NCBI RefSeq assembly: GCF_004769635.1
Contig: NZ_RQGH01000009.1
Coordinates: 62,001 to 126,000, forward strand
Direction of reading: 5' to 3'
Length of the DNA: 64,000 bases
From: Leptospira jelokensis
GTDB taxonomy: Bacteria > Spirochaetota > Leptospiria > Leptospirales > Leptospiraceae
Positions 49,529-59,869 of this stretch are shown piece by piece. The first letter of the stretch is position 1. Each line of letters begins with the position of its first letter. The notes beneath the pieces were generated by a model. It saw only the letters and a list, made by a program, of their open reading frames with translations, searched no databases and was not told where the DNA came from. The position numbers and the translations under genes were made by a program.

Positions 49529-50082
49529 TAGTATTTTGTACTCCGAAAGGTTTCCACGGTATAAGTTTGTTTTTTGTTACCATCCATATAAAAAATAGAT
49601 ACTTTGACTCGAAAAACTTTTAATACCCCACCCGTTTCAAAACTTTTTTTTTGTCCCCTTTTTTTCATTAAATCGCTAAGACCCACATCTTTATCACCTA
49701 ACATATCTTTTGGGGCTTTTTTTCGAAGTTCTTCTGCGTTTGGACCACCCGCGAGTTTCAAGAGGTCCATTTCTTCTTCTTTGATTTCAGTTTCAAAGCT
49801 ATAACCAGGAAATGCATCTATCGTACCTTTGGATGTATCAGTTTGCATGGTGGTAGAAGAATCCACTTGGGCCATTTTGATTTTTGCCAAATGGACAGCA
49901 TTGGAAAGTAAAACCGCCTTTTTTTGGTAAGCGATTCCTTCGGCAATCATGGAATAGGTGTACGTCATCACCATGGCTGCCATCGCCATTGCAATGGTGA
50001 CTTCAAATAAAGTAAAAGCAGACTTAAAGGACTTAACGAGGTTGTGTTTTTGCATTGGGATCAATTTGTTCATCTCGTTCAT
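49528..50082 (-). CDS. gspI: Type II secretion minor pseudopilin GspI, Ala at the peptidase site
   Basis: A 184-residue pseudopilin starting near ATG 50082. The prepilin-type stretch is KSFKSAFTLFEVTIAMAMAAMV. Glu at +5 is present, but the residue before the cleavage site is Ala22 instead of the usual Gly. Prepilin peptidases prefer Gly, so processing may be slow or differently placed. The globular part is short and lysine-rich (KMAQVDSSTTMQTDTSKG). It overlaps gspH by 50 bp and gspJ by 1 bp. Confidence 0.82.
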   Translation of the reverse strand: MNEMNKLIPMQKHNLVKSFKSAFTLFEVTIAMAMAAMVMTYTYSMIAEGIAYQKKAVLLSNAVHLAKIKMAQVDSSTTMQTDTSKGTIDAFPGYSFETEIKEEEMDLLKLAGGPNAEELRKKAPKDMLGDKDVGLSDLMKKRGQKKSFETGGVLKVFRVKVSIFYMDGNKKQTYTVETFRSTKY

Positions 50083-50701
50083 CAAGTCCGTACGACACTT
50101 TTGAAATCGGGTTTGATTCAGGTTCCGGGAAATATTCCGTTTTATGGATTTTTACTTTTCCCCCATACCGATAAATTTGAAGGGTTCTTTTGATTTCTGT
50201 ATCGGAGCCTATGTATAAAAATAAATCAGTAGTGGTGCCTTGTGGAGTGAATACAATCCGAATTTTTCCCTCATTCCTGGGTTTTCCACCTAAGTCCCGT
50301 ACGCTGACGATTTTGGAATAAAAAGGAAGGGTTACTTTTTTTAGAATTGGTTCTTCTTCGAGTCCAGACTCTTCTCGTTTTAGTAAAAAAAACTGGTATT
50401 CTCTCTTTTCAAATTCATATTCAAAAAGCACTGCTTGGTTTGTGAGTTGGGCTTTGTTGTATCCAAACTTAAACGACTCTTGCAACTTAACAGAGATATC
50501 TTCCGTCGAAGGGATGATGAGATTGCGAAGGGATCCTCCGACTATCACCATCACTAACCCTAAAATAGAAATGACTACGACGATCTCAATCAGAGTGAGA
50601 CCGTCGCGAATTTGTCGTTTCCTAAGAGGAAATTTTATTTTAGCGGAAAGCGGCTGGGTAATCATCAGGAGAGAGGATGTTAAAATCTTTGTTTTTTCCA
50701 T
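50033..50701 (-). CDS. gspH: Type II secretion pseudopilin GspH
   Basis: A 222-residue pseudopilin. ATG 50701 was chosen because AAGGTGGAG stands just before it; it lies inside the end of gspG. After a long leader, the prepilin site is KRQIRDGLTLIEIVVVISILG with Gly at -1 and Glu at +5. The later part shows GspH-like strands (AVLFEYEFEKREYQFFLLKREE). It joins the pseudopilus between the GspG shaft and the I-J-K tip. It overlaps gspG by 62 bp and gspI by 50 bp. Confidence 0.85.
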   Translation of the reverse strand: MEKTKILTSSLLMITQPLSAKIKFPLRKRQIRDGLTLIEIVVVISILGLVMVIVGGSLRNLIIPSTEDISVKLQESFKFGYNKAQLTNQAVLFEYEFEKREYQFFLLKREESGLEEEPILKKVTLPFYSKIVSVRDLGGKPRNEGKIRIVFTPQGTTTDLFLYIGSDTEIKRTLQIYRYGGKVKIHKTEYFPEPESNPISKVSYGLDERDEQIDPNAKTQPR

Positions 50702-51101
50702 CTCCACCTTCTTTTTTATCTTCACCAAGGGTTAGGATTTGAGGGACAGCACCTTCAAATTTTAACACATATGGGGTTTTCCAAGGGTCTTTCAAAACGG
50801 CTTTTTCCCGAATGATGGGTTCGTAATCATCCCCTATTTTGTCATCATCTGGTTTTTCGATTAACGCTTGTAAACCTTGTTCTTCCGATGGGTATTTGTC
50901 ATAAACTTCCAAATAACGTTCCAACGCTGTTTTCAAAACGGCACTGTCATTTTTCAGTTTCAGTTTTTTTTCGCCTTCACCACGGTTACCGATACTTGAG
51001 TAAAGAATCGCCATAAGGGAACCCAAAATGAGCATCACCACGGTGATTTCAATTAGAGTGAGTCCCTCACGGATCTTTCTGTTGTTTCCTTTCATTTTCA
51101 T
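50640..51101 (-). CDS. gspG: Type II secretion major pseudopilin GspG
   Basis: A 153-residue major pseudopilin. The leader MKMKGNNRKIREG is followed by LTLIEITVVMLILGSLMAILYS with Gly at -1 and Glu at +5. The body has DSAVLKTALERYLEVYDKYPSEEQGLQALIEKP and KDPWKTPYVLKFEG, which are GspG hallmarks around the calcium-binding loop. GspG polymerises into the pseudopilus that pushes substrates through the GspD pore. It lies 5 bp after gspF and overlaps gspH. Confidence 0.95.
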   Translation of the reverse strand: MKMKGNNRKIREGLTLIEITVVMLILGSLMAILYSSIGNRGEGEKKLKLKNDSAVLKTALERYLEVYDKYPSEEQGLQALIEKPDDDKIGDDYEPIIREKAVLKDPWKTPYVLKFEGAVPQILTLGEDKKEGGDGKNKDFNILSPDDYPAAFR

Positions 51102-51106
51102 AAACT

Positions 51107-52333
51107 CTACATCCCCTGGATTTCTTGAGTTAGTTTGTACATAGGCGTCATAATCGCCGCCATAATGGTAAAAATAATTCCACCCATTACTATGATCATC
51201 ATAGGTTCTAAGGATTGGGTCAAAGATTTTATTGCTGTATCGACCTCAGATTCGTAGATTTCTGAGAGTTTATTCATCATTTCGGGAACTTTATCGGATG
51301 CCTCACCGGCGCTTAGCATACCTAAAACCATTTGGGGCAGGACTTGGCTCCCTTGTAAGGAATCCGATAATTTTCCCCCTTCCTTAATTTTGATGATGGC
51401 AGCATCGATCTCTTCTTTAAAAACCGTATGCCCTACCACATCAGAAACAATATTGAGAGAAACAATTAAAGGAACTCGGTTGAGAAGCAGGATGGAAAGG
51501 TTCCTCGCAAAATTGGAAACTAATATCTTTCGCAGTAAGGTTCCAATCACAGGAAGCCTCAGCAAAAAAGTATCCCAAACTTTTTTCCCATCTGGTGAAG
51601 ATTTCCATTTCATGAAACCAAGGAAGGCAAATGAAATCATTCCTAGGATAAAATACCAATAATTAGTGAGAACATAAGATAAAAAAATCACTGCACGTGT
51701 GAGAAGTGGGAGTTTCGCATCAAAAGAAGCAAACAACTGTTCAATTTGTGGAATGACCACTACAAGTAAAAAGATCGATACTCCAAGGGAAAGTAATCCC
51801 ATAATCATTGGATAAATCATGGCCACTTGGACTTTGGATTTTAATTCAGAAGATTTTTCTTCTAGCTCAGCTAACCTGTGCAAGGTGTTTTCATAATTCC
51901 CTGTTGATTCTCCAACAGAAATCAAACTGGGGTATTGGTCAGGGAACACGGTTTTGTGTTTTTTCATGGACTCAGAAAGACTTGATCCTTCCGTAATGTC
52001 CGCCCGCATCTCAATCAAAACTTTTTTAAAATAAATATTTTCTACTTGGTCTATGATGGAAAGTAAACATTTATCAAGTGGGATTCCCGCACCAATAAGA
52101 GTCCCCAATTGTTTGCAAAAAAGACCTACTTCTTTTCTTGGAATCCGATATAGAAGTTTCGATAAAAAAGGGAATAATTCTCGTTCTTCTTTTTCTCGGT
52201 CTTCCTCAATGGATCTAACGTATAAACCTTTTGCCTTTAATTTATTTCGTGCCGCTTGTAAATTAACAGCATCGATAATGTTTTTTTCTTCTTTTCCTTT
52301 TTTATTAAAAGCAACGTAGGTATACAGTGGCAT
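51107..52333 (-). CDS. gspF: Type II secretion inner-membrane platform protein GspF
   Basis: A 408-residue polytopic protein with two copies of the T2SF domain. Signature segments are PRKEVGLFCKQLGTLIGAGIPLDKCL and NFARNLSILLLNRVPLIVSLNIVSD. It has three membrane helices, the last near the C-terminus (PMMIIVMGGIIFTIMAAIMTPMY). GspF binds the ATPase GspE and assembles pseudopilins. It lies 3 bp after gspE and 5 bp before gspG. Confidence 0.95.
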   Translation of the reverse strand: MPLYTYVAFNKKGKEEKNIIDAVNLQAARNKLKAKGLYVRSIEEDREKEERELFPFLSKLLYRIPRKEVGLFCKQLGTLIGAGIPLDKCLLSIIDQVENIYFKKVLIEMRADITEGSSLSESMKKHKTVFPDQYPSLISVGESTGNYENTLHRLAELEEKSSELKSKVQVAMIYPMIMGLLSLGVSIFLLVVVIPQIEQLFASFDAKLPLLTRAVIFLSYVLTNYWYFILGMISFAFLGFMKWKSSPDGKKVWDTFLLRLPVIGTLLRKILVSNFARNLSILLLNRVPLIVSLNIVSDVVGHTVFKEEIDAAIIKIKEGGKLSDSLQGSQVLPQMVLGMLSAGEASDKVPEMMNKLSEIYESEVDTAIKSLTQSLEPMMIIVMGGIIFTIMAAIMTPMYKLTQEIQGM

Positions 52334-52336
52334 AGT

Positions 52337-54013
52337 TTAAGATACCCGTAACACTTCTTCTGGGGTTGTCACTCCCTCAATCACTTTGTACTTTCCATAT
52401 TCTTGTAAGGTGGAAAGTCCATTTTTTACCGCAAGTTCCTTGATACGGTTGGCATCTGCCCCTTGTAAAATGGCACGTTTGATTTCATCGTTCATGGTAA
52501 GGAGTTCGTAAAGCCCTGTCCTTCCTTTGTATCCAGAATTGAGGCAAGAGCTACAACCTTTCCCACGATACAAAACTCCATTTTTTAATTCTTTCCTTTG
52601 GATACCGAGACCAGCCAAATCTTTGTCAGTTGGCTTGTAGGATGTTTTACAATCTTTACAGATTACACGAACAAGCCTTTGTGCCATAAAACCTAACACA
52701 GAACTTGTGATGAGGTAAGGTTCAATTCCCATATCCACAAGCCTTGTGACAGCGGAGGACGCATCATTGGTGTGAAGGGTGGAAAATACCAAGTGGCCCG
52801 TGAGGGAAGCTTGGATGGCAATCCTTGCTGTTTCCTCATCTCGGATCTCCCCTACCATCACCACATCCGGATCTTGTCGTAGAATTGAACGAAGGCCTGC
52901 CGCAAAAGTAAGTCCAATTTTTTCATTCATCTGCATCTGTGAAATCCCTTCCATTTGGTATTCCACTGGGTCTTCACAAGTGATGATATTTCGTTCTTCC
53001 GTATTGATTTCAGATAAAGCTGAGTAGAGAGTCGTTGATTTACCAGAACCAGTTGGACCTGTGACCAAAATGATTCCATAAGGTTTGTAGATGAGTTCTT
53101 TAAAATCTTTTAAAATCTGAGGATTAAATCCCATGGTTTCTATGGAATATTTTTGGTCCGTTTTATTCAAAATCCTCATTACAATCCGTTCCCCGAATTG
53201 GCATGGGATGATAGAGACCCTTACATCCACATCTTTACCAGCTAACCTAAGTTTAATTCTACCATCTTGCGGGAGCCTGTTTTCTGCAATATTCAAATTG
53301 GACATGATTTTGATACGAGTCGAAATTCCCGCCAAATACGATTTAGGTGGACTTAATACTTTCTGTAAAACCCCATCCACACGGTAACGAACCACAACTG
53401 ATTTTTCAAATGGTTCAACGTGGATGTCAGATGCCCTTTCGGATACAGCTTGTGATAAAATCACATTCACCATTTTGATGATTGGTGCTTCGTTTGATAA
53501 ATCAAGTGCGTCGGACTCAAAGGCATCGGAAAGGTCGCCGAAACTTCCGTCCATCTCATCCATCATTTCTTTGGCTTCTGCAGTTGTTTTATCAAACTGA
53601 GAATGGACGATGCGCATGATTTCGTTTTCTGTTGCTAAAACGAATTGGATTTCATATCCTTTTAAGAAGGAACGCATGTCATCCATTGGATGGAGGTCTG
53701 TTGGATCAGAGGTAGCTACAAAAACTTTTTTTCCTTTTACAAGGAACGGAACGATTTTAGAACGTTGGACAAGTTTTAAGGGAATTTTATTAAAAATATC
53801 TTCATTTGCAACAAACTCAAGTTTGTCGTAAAACTCCATTTTATGGAGTTTCGCAAGTGCCTTTAGGATATCGGTTTCGGAAGCGAGACCTTTTTTTTGG
53901 ATGATATGAGTGATGGGAAGATTTGTTTTTTCCTGTTGTTTGGAAATGTCTTCTAAATCCTTTATCGTAAGGATTCCATCTTCTAAAAGAATCTGACCTA
54001 AACTTTTTCTCAT
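52337..54013 (-). CDS. gspE: Type II secretion ATPase GspE
   Basis: A 558-residue cytoplasmic hexameric ATPase. N-terminal GspE N1 domains (residues about 1-150, starting [15 protein letters not shown]) precede the motor. Walker A is [15 protein letters not shown], Walker B and the His box fall in [20 protein letters not shown] and [13 protein letters not shown]. The zinc motif is ICKDCKTSY with [19 protein letters not shown]. It drives pseudopilus growth through GspF and GspL. It overlaps gspD by 4 bp (ATGA) and is followed by gspF after 3 bp. Confidence 0.97.
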   Translation of the reverse strand: MRKSLGQILLEDGILTIKDLEDISKQQEKTNLPITHIIQKKGLASETDILKALAKLHKMEFYDKLEFVANEDIFNKIPLKLVQRSKIVPFLVKGKKVFVATSDPTDLHPMDDMRSFLKGYEIQFVLATENEIMRIVHSQFDKTTAEAKEMMDEMDGSFGDLSDAFESDALDLSNEAPIIKMVNVILSQAVSERASDIHVEPFEKSVVVRYRVDGVLQKVLSPPKSYLAGISTRIKIMSNLNIAENRLPQDGRIKLRLAGKDVDVRVSIIPCQFGERIVMRILNKTDQKYSIETMGFNPQILKDFKELIYKPYGIILVTGPTGSGKSTTLYSALSEINTEERNIITCEDPVEYQMEGISQMQMNEKIGLTFAAGLRSILRQDPDVVMVGEIRDEETARIAIQASLTGHLVFSTLHTNDASSAVTRLVDMGIEPYLITSSVLGFMAQRLVRVICKDCKTSYKPTDKDLAGLGIQRKELKNGVLYRGKGCSSCLNSGYKGRTGLYELLTMNDEIKRAILQGADANRIKELAVKNGLSTLQEYGKYKVIEGVTTPEEVLRVS

Positions 54014-55794
54014 CTCAGTTTCTTTTCTCGTTCATCCACCATCCTTTCTTGTTCATTTTTCTTTTGGATGGTCATTCGGTCTGATTTATCCCGATCATCT
54101 AAGATGTGAGGTGTGAGGAACACCATCAAATTGGTTTTACGATTTTGATTGGTGGTCCTACGAAACAAAGTGCCAAGCAGTGGGATCTCCCCTAAAATTG
54201 GGATTTTTTGTACTTTCTTTTGTTTGTCATTGGAGAGTAATCCTCCAATCACTATCGTTTGAATATTATCCACTACGATTGTTGTTTTGATATCTCTTTT
54301 GTTAAAGGTTGGGTTTCCACCAGTCGCTTCAGAAGAAATCCCCGCCACGTTTTTGATTTCTTGGTAAAGATCAAGAGTGATCCGATTGTTTTTGTTGATA
54401 TGGGGTGTGAACTTTAGTTTAATCCCTGTTGGGCGGTATTCAAAGTTTGCAACTGTTACCGCATTGTCACCACCAAGACCTGCGTTACGGTTTTGGGTAC
54501 GAACGGGAACATCCTGGCCCACATTGATCTCCGCTTCTTGGTTGTCCAAAGTCAAAATCTGTGGAGCAGACAATACATTAAAATTTTCATTCGTGGAATT
54601 CGCATTTAAGATACCAATGATTTGTTGTCCACCACGACGGATAAATCCAAGTGAAAAACCAGAGAGAGTGTTTACATTCGTTGGCCGACCATTTTTGTCA
54701 ATGACCCCACCTTGTGCCGCAAGACCTGTGTTAAACTGTCCATAAGCTAATTCTTGGTAACGCCAATCAATACCAAAGTCATTGAGGTCTGTAGAACTTA
54801 ACTCAACAATGAGAACTTCGAGTAACACCTGTTTTCTTGGTGTATCAAGGATTTTAATGATTTTTTTAATTTCTTCCCATTCTTGAGGTGTGGCTGTCAC
54901 AATGAGTGAATTGGATTCTTTATGCGCAACCGCCTTTATTTTGTCTTGTTTTCCAGGAACCTTTGGAGCTTGCGGAACTGGTTGTGGGGGCTGTGCCGGT
55001 TTTCCATCTGCACCCGCTTCCCCTGGTTGGCCTTGTACTGGTGCGACAGGTGCATCTGGCATATCCAATTTCACTAGGATGGCAGCAAGTTTTTCTGCCT
55101 CATTGTATTCTAATGTATAAATATGAATGTCACCAGCAGAAGAAATCGAACCTGGTCCATCAGCTCGTACATCCAGATTGTCAACTAACTTGAGTAATTT
55201 GTTGATGTCGGAAGTTGAACCTGAAAAAATCAAGGTATTTTGGTTTTTAGGAATGATGATATCTGTATCAGGAGATGTGACTCGTTTGAGAATGGGTTCG
55301 AGTTCAATCGCATTCGAAAATTCTAAGGGAACAATTTGAGTGATGGTTTTGTTCAAAGCAACTTCAGAATCCGAAACTGGATCCTTTCCAATCCGCACAA
55401 TTTGAGATTTTGCAAGTGCATCTTTGATTTTTACCACTTTGATTAGGTCATTTTCTTCTATGAGACCAAACCCTTGTGTCTCTAAAACAGACTTCATAAA
55501 CCCATAGGCATCTTCAATGCGAACACGTTTTTGTGAAATGATGGTGATCTTTTTCCCTTTCACCGCATCATCGATCAAAATATTCTTTTTGATGATGGCA
55601 CTCATTCCCATAAGGAAGTCTTTCAGTTCTGTATCGCGCCAGTCTGCTGTGAAACTTGCGGGTTCTTGTGATGTTTTTGCTTTTGGTTTCCCTTTTTCTT
55701 GAGAGAATTGGGGAGTCACAATCATATAAAGGCAAATGCAAAGGACAACGAATGGGAGACGATTTCTCATTTTAATTCCGAATGATAAATTCAT
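54010..55794 (-). CDS. gspD: Type II secretion outer-membrane secretin GspD
   Basis: A 594-residue secretin with signal peptide ([19 protein letters not shown]). The N0 domain ([21 protein letters not shown]) and N1-N3 repeats follow, with a Pro-rich linker between repeats near residues 230-265 (rich in Pro, Gly and Ala). The secretin core has [14 protein letters not shown], then [17 protein letters not shown]. The C-terminus is rich in Lys and Arg ([17 protein letters not shown]). It forms the outer-membrane gate. No GspS pilotin gene is adjacent. It overlaps gspC by 23 bp and gspE by 4 bp. Confidence 0.95.
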   Translation of the reverse strand: MNLSFGIKMRNRLPFVVLCICLYMIVTPQFSQEKGKPKAKTSQEPASFTADWRDTELKDFLMGMSAIIKKNILIDDAVKGKKITIISQKRVRIEDAYGFMKSVLETQGFGLIEENDLIKVVKIKDALAKSQIVRIGKDPVSDSEVALNKTITQIVPLEFSNAIELEPILKRVTSPDTDIIIPKNQNTLIFSGSTSDINKLLKLVDNLDVRADGPGSISSAGDIHIYTLEYNEAEKLAAILVKLDMPDAPVAPVQGQPGEAGADGKPAQPPQPVPQAPKVPGKQDKIKAVAHKESNSLIVTATPQEWEEIKKIIKILDTPRKQVLLEVLIVELSSTDLNDFGIDWRYQELAYGQFNTGLAAQGGVIDKNGRPTNVNTLSGFSLGFIRRGGQQIIGILNANSTNENFNVLSAPQILTLDNQEAEINVGQDVPVRTQNRNAGLGGDNAVTVANFEYRPTGIKLKFTPHINKNNRITLDLYQEIKNVAGISSEATGGNPTFNKRDIKTTIVVDNIQTIVIGGLLSNDKQKKVQKIPILGEIPLLGTLFRRTTNQNRKTNLMVFLTPHILDDRDKSDRMTIQKKNEQERMVDEREKKLR

Positions 55795-56686
55795 ATGTGA
55801 TTATTTTGCCTTGTCTTTCTAAATCCACTGTAATTTTCGGGGCTTGTTTGATCGAACCCCAAATTTCCAACATTTTCTCTGTTTCATTGAGTGGCATTCC
55901 ATTCACACGTTTGATGATATCACCACCACGTGCTCCAAGGGAGTAAAAGACATGGTCTTTTGCCACTTGATAGATTTTGTAACCCTCGATCTTTCCGTCT
56001 ACCAAATGAGGGCCAAACCTTGCATTTTTGTAGATGGTATTTGGGTCTTTCAGTTTGCGATTGACGTCTTCTCTGGAAAGGACTTTCTGAATCGTTTGGC
56101 TAGAAGGCCCTAAATTGGATACGGGGGCTGCATCTTTTGGTCGGATCCTCTCTTTTGCCTGTGCGGGGGTTTCTCCAATATTCACCCGAAGGCTAAGACC
56201 CCCTTTTTTCAAAACTACATAATGCTGTTCAATGGTCTGGACTTTATAACCACCCACCATCTCCCCGACGCCGTATTCTTCCGAGTCATTGTTTTGTTTC
56301 TCACGAATGGTCACACGGGCAAAGGACCAATGGCCAGACAAAGTCCCTGTCACAAGCATTTGGTCGTCATCCCCATTGTCTTGGGCAATTTCCGGATCGA
56401 GGGGAGAACCATCCGCACCCCGTTTGGTGGCATCATTGGGATCGAATGCTTGGCCACGGATAAGGTTGCCTGTGACCATATCTTCGTAGGTACTCACTGC
56501 CAAAATCACTTCTTGTCTAGTTTGTTTGGGACGGACTTGGCTTCCTACGTTCATTCCCGTTTCTGTAGAAAAAAGGAGTAAGAGGACAAGTTTTAAGAGA
56601 TAAGCGAGCGAAAAAGAGAATAATAAAACGACCGGAATCAATGTCAAAAACTGACTCGATTGGATTCTTTGAAGGATTAAATTCAT
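55772..56686 (-). CDS. gspC: Type II secretion protein GspC with C-terminal PDZ domain
   Basis: A 304-residue inner-membrane protein; start ATG 56686, or GTG 56695 upstream. One N-terminal helix ([27 protein letters not shown]) leads to the HR domain ([29 protein letters not shown]) that docks the N0 domain of GspD. A PDZ domain follows ([43 protein letters not shown]). It links the inner-membrane platform to the secretin and helps select substrates. It is the first gsp gene after the LysM/M23 gene (29 bp) and overlaps gspD by 23 bp. Confidence 0.9.
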   Translation of the reverse strand: MNLILQRIQSSQFLTLIPVVLLFSFSLAYLLKLVLLLLFSTETGMNVGSQVRPKQTRQEVILAVSTYEDMVTGNLIRGQAFDPNDATKRGADGSPLDPEIAQDNGDDDQMLVTGTLSGHWSFARVTIREKQNNDSEEYGVGEMVGGYKVQTIEQHYVVLKKGGLSLRVNIGETPAQAKERIRPKDAAPVSNLGPSSQTIQKVLSREDVNRKLKDPNTIYKNARFGPHLVDGKIEGYKIYQVAKDHVFYSLGARGGDIIKRVNGMPLNETEKMLEIWGSIKQAPKITVDLERQGKIITYEFIIRN

Positions 56687-56715
56687 GCTCCCCACAAACC
56701 GGAGAAAAACTCCGA

Positions 56716-57723
56716 TTACATTCCGGCTACTTCAGATTTGGGAAGTTTAGTCACATGTTTTTCAGTCATGCCGAGAGCCGATTCAGGATTCATGATTTTC
56801 CCGTTTCGAAATACCTCAAAATGCAAATGTGCTCCTGTAGCCGTTCCTGTCCTTCCGACAAGGGCAACCACACGGCCCATCTTCACCGTTTCCCCAACCT
56901 CAACTAAAATCTGGGAACAATGGGCGTAAACTGTTTTATACCCATTTTTATGTTGGATGGTAACGGAATTTCCATACCCACCATTCCGGCCAGTAAACAC
57001 CACTTCTCCGTCGGCAGCCGACAAAACGGGGGCACCCACTTTCGCAGCTAGGTCAAGGCCTGAATGGTAAACACGGTTGTATTTATTGAATGGATCCACA
57101 CGACGACCAAAACGAGAAGTCACACGGCTTTGGGGAACAGGTAAAATGAAAACTTTTTTCAGGACAACGCGGGAAGAAGATGCATTTTTCACTTGGACGG
57201 GCACATCCAAAACTTGGCCAATTTTCAATTGGTCACTTGTGAGTGAGTTTGCTTTTTTCAGTTTAGGAACATCAATGGAAAAGGAACGAGCAATTTTGGA
57301 TAGATTGTCTTTCTTTTGGACCGTGTATTTTTTTACGACGATCCCAGATTCATGAACGACAGTATTACTCACCACAGGGGAAACATCGATGTATTTCGGA
57401 AGGCCAAGGGAAGCAAGTTCTACTTCTTCCTCTTCTCCTGTTTGGTTTACACCGACAGAGAAGAGTTTTTGCACTTCTTGTTCTTGGGATTGGTTTCCAA
57501 AAATACGAAATACATTGGAATCTCCAGAAGGCAAAGTTTCATTGATTTCTTGTTGGAGTTTCTGGAAAGGATTGGCAAGAAGAACCGTCCCAGGAACGAA
57601 GAAAAAAACAAATGTAAGGAATGGAATCACCTTCACAGTTATTGTATCGGGTAACCGAGTGAAGATTCTTGAACAAGAAAGAAAGAAAGCTGGAAAATGA
57701 AAATAATAGAACAATGAAAGCAT
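56716..57723 (-). CDS. LysM plus M23 peptidase, secretion-operon associated
   Basis: A 335-residue exported protein. The N-terminal hydrophobic region (VIPFLTFVFFFVPGTVLLA) may be a signal or anchor, and the start ATG 57723 has AAAGG six bases before it. A LysM domain (YTVQKKDNLSKIARSFSIDVPKLKKANSL) binds peptidoglycan. The C-terminal M23 domain has the metal residues His and Asp in YHSGLDLAAKVG and HxH in GAHLHFEVF, with the middle Arg-rich SRFGRRVDPF. It would cut peptide cross-links in the cell wall. It lies 29 bp upstream of gspC, in the same operon, and 9 bp after the preceding lipoprotein. Confidence 0.88.
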   Translation of the reverse strand: MLSLFYYFHFPAFFLSCSRIFTRLPDTITVKVIPFLTFVFFFVPGTVLLANPFQKLQQEINETLPSGDSNVFRIFGNQSQEQEVQKLFSVGVNQTGEEEEVELASLGLPKYIDVSPVVSNTVVHESGIVVKKYTVQKKDNLSKIARSFSIDVPKLKKANSLTSDQLKIGQVLDVPVQVKNASSSRVVLKKVFILPVPQSRVTSRFGRRVDPFNKYNRVYHSGLDLAAKVGAPVLSAADGEVVFTGRNGGYGNSVTIQHKNGYKTVYAHCSQILVEVGETVKMGRVVALVGRTGTATGAHLHFEVFRNGKIMNPESALGMTEKHVTKLPKSEVAGM

Positions 57724-57732
57724 CCCAAACCT

Positions 57733-58125
57733 TTATTTCTTTGTTTTTTTGGAGTTCTGTTCCACAAGTGAGAACTTTTGGTTCACCCACTCTTCTACAT
57801 CATCCAAATCATATTCTCTTTTTTTCACATCATCATTGATGATGTAATCAGCGAGTTTCCCTACCGAAGACTCACGTGTCTCTTGGATCGGGTATACCTT
57901 TAACTTCAAAAGAGAAGGAGTTGATTCGATGTAGATCTTCACGAGGGTCCCTTTTTTCCAAACTTCCGTTTGGGAAAATTTGATTTCTTCACGGAGTGAA
58001 TACGTCTTCCCATCATAGAATTCATTGATCTCCCTAAGCCTTTCTTTTTTGATCAATCGTTGCGAACAGTGGCTGAACACAAGGAGAAGAACGAGGGGGA
58101 TTACACGAATGATACTACAAACCAA
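57733..58125 (-). CDS. Type II secretion-associated lipoprotein, first gene of gsp operon
   Basis: A 130-residue protein with signal peptide and lipobox (VLLLVFSHC, Cys20). The start is TTG 58125, with GAGAG six bases upstream. The mature part has the basic SQRLIKKERLREINEFYDGK, a beta segment (TLVKIYIESTPSLLKLKVYP), and a charged helical C-terminus (VEEWVNQKFSLVEQN). No domain was recognised. Its conserved position before the M23 peptidase and gspC suggests a role in secretin targeting or peptidoglycan contact (inference). It is divergent from the ComM-like gene. Confidence 0.7.
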   Translation of the reverse strand: MVCSIIRVIPLVLLLVFSHCSQRLIKKERLREINEFYDGKTYSLREEIKFSQTEVWKKGTLVKIYIESTPSLLKLKVYPIQETRESSVGKLADYIINDDVKKREYDLDDVEEWVNQKFSLVEQNSKKTKK

Positions 58126-58221
58126 AGCAAACTCTCAGGAAAAGTCACCATGGTGCCTCAATTATGAAAAGTCTTTTTTATTTTTTGGACCAAAAGCGAC
58201 AATCACTGACCCAAATGGAGT

Positions 58222-59667
58222 GTGAATCCCAAACGAGCAGAAGTTGGAAGTTTGTTATATGAATGGAATGGGTCAAAAGTGATCCAAATTGAAGTGGGGA
58301 TCCGAAGGGGATTCCCTCATTTCCAAATCCTTGGCAATGTCCCACAGGCGACCAAAGAAGCGCGAGATCGCATCCGTTTGGCCTTAGAGGCCTCTTGTTT
58401 TGTTTTTCCAATCGAAACCATCATCATCAACGTAAAACCAACCCATATCCCAAAGAAACGGATTTCCCTCGATTTAGCCATTGCCGTGGGAATCCTTTTG
58501 GCCACAGAACAAATCCCTGACCTTGCCAGTGGGACCTTCTTTTTAGGAAATTTGGGACTCGATGGGAGCCTTGTTGGTGGGAAGGAACTCCTTCCCTATC
58601 TTTGGCAATACAAAAGCACAAAGGATACTCGCTTTTGCTTACCCCAATCCTTACAAAAAGAATCCTTACCACGAGGTGAGTATTTTTTCCTTTCCCACTT
58701 AGAAGATTTGCGAACCTTACCACACCTAACACCGGAAAGGAGAATCGAAAATCCAAACGAGAGCCAAACCTTAGTTTGGGAGAGTGTGCATTTGGACCCC
58801 TATCAGATGAAGGCCTTCCAAGGACTCTTGTATGCAGTTCTCGGAAACCATCACAGTGTTTTACTGGGAAGCCCTGGTGTTGGTAAAACCATGTTACACC
58901 GGTTACTCGAACCACTCCTTCCTGAAACGTCAGCTTGCGAAAGGAATCCGGTTGGGATTTGGACAAGTTCTGGTGAATTCGAAACCCCAACCAAAAAAAA
59001 ACCTTTTCGCTCCCCGCACCATTCCACAACAGAAGTGGGTCTCATTGGAGGAGGACTCCCCTACCAACCTGGCGAAATTGCAAAGGCAGAAGGTGGGATT
59101 TTGTTTTTAGATGAGGCTCTAGAATTTAAAGATCGAATTTTAGAAAGTTTACGGATGCCAATGGAAGATTCCTATTTAGAAATCACAAGGATGAACGAAG
59201 TAACAAAAATTAAAACAAATTTCACCCTCCTACTTTCCACTAACCCTTGTCCCTGTGGCAATTACCAAAGCCAAAACCACTGCCACTGTTCCCTACAAAG
59301 GATTCGATTGTACTTACAAAAAATCAGTGGTGCTTTTTTAGATCGGATTACCATCTTCCAAACCCTTTTCGAATCCCCTTTGGAACGAACCATCCATTTA
59401 GAAGAATCAAAACTAAAATCGATACTGAACAAAAGATTTGTTTTTAGAAACGAAAGAAAATTAGCAGACAACGAAGAAAGAACTTTTTTAAGACAATTGG
59501 ACGACGCGAGTGAAACGAAACAACTTTCCTTACGAAAGAAAAAACAAATTGTTTCTCTCGCAAGGACGATTGCAGATTGGAACCTCTCTCCCCGAACAAA
59601 GGAAGTACATATTCAGGAGGCTTTGCATTATACTTTGGGATACCAATGGATTTATAGCCTAGGTTAA
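58222..59667 (+). CDS. YifB/ComM-family AAA+ ATPase
   Basis: A 481-residue protein, start GTG 58222 (MNPKRAEVGSLLYEWNGSKVIQIEVG). The N-terminal ChlI-like fold is followed by the AAA+ core: Walker A LLGSPGVGKTMLHRLL, Walker B GGILFLDEALEF, and sensor/arginine regions (LRMPMEDSYLEITRMNEVTKI, LLLSTNPCPCGNY). The Cys-rich NPCPCGNYQSQNHCHC segment is typical of the Mg-chelatase-like/ComM group. ComM helps branch migration during natural transformation. It stands alone on the plus strand, convergent with the 66-residue gene (1 bp between stops). Confidence 0.9.
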   Translation: MNPKRAEVGSLLYEWNGSKVIQIEVGIRRGFPHFQILGNVPQATKEARDRIRLALEASCFVFPIETIIINVKPTHIPKKRISLDLAIAVGILLATEQIPDLASGTFFLGNLGLDGSLVGGKELLPYLWQYKSTKDTRFCLPQSLQKESLPRGEYFFLSHLEDLRTLPHLTPERRIENPNESQTLVWESVHLDPYQMKAFQGLLYAVLGNHHSVLLGSPGVGKTMLHRLLEPLLPETSACERNPVGIWTSSGEFETPTKKKPFRSPHHSTTEVGLIGGGLPYQPGEIAKAEGGILFLDEALEFKDRILESLRMPMEDSYLEITRMNEVTKIKTNFTLLLSTNPCPCGNYQSQNHCHCSLQRIRLYLQKISGAFLDRITIFQTLFESPLERTIHLEESKLKSILNKRFVFRNERKLADNEERTFLRQLDDASETKQLSLRKKKQIVSLARTIADWNLSPRTKEVHIQEALHYTLGYQWIYSLG

Positions 59668-59668
59668 A

Positions 59669-59869
59669 CTACTTGGAAATGAAATGTGATATTTCCATTG
59701 CGATTTTATTGATCGCATAATCCATATAGGCTGGATCATCTATCTTTTTCTTATAGGTATCAAATTTCTTTTGGATGGTCGATGCCATACCCCTTTTTCG
59801 TAAAAGAACAGGGTCTGGTCCAAATTCATCGGTTTCTGCTAAATTCCCAAATACACTAAATTGACTCAT
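59669..59869 (-). CDS. Small conserved protein of unknown function
   Basis: A 66-residue protein starting at ATG 59869 with AAGGAAG seven bases upstream. It begins MSQFSVFGNLAETDEFGPDP and ends in a helix-rich basic tail (KKFDTYKKKIDDPAYMDYAINK). No domain, signal peptide or membrane helix was seen. It lies 102 bp downstream of the yraN gene on the same strand, so it may be the last gene of that transcript. Confidence 0.55.
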   Translation of the reverse strand: MSQFSVFGNLAETDEFGPDPVLLRKRGMASTIQKKFDTYKKKIDDPAYMDYAINKIAMEISHFISK

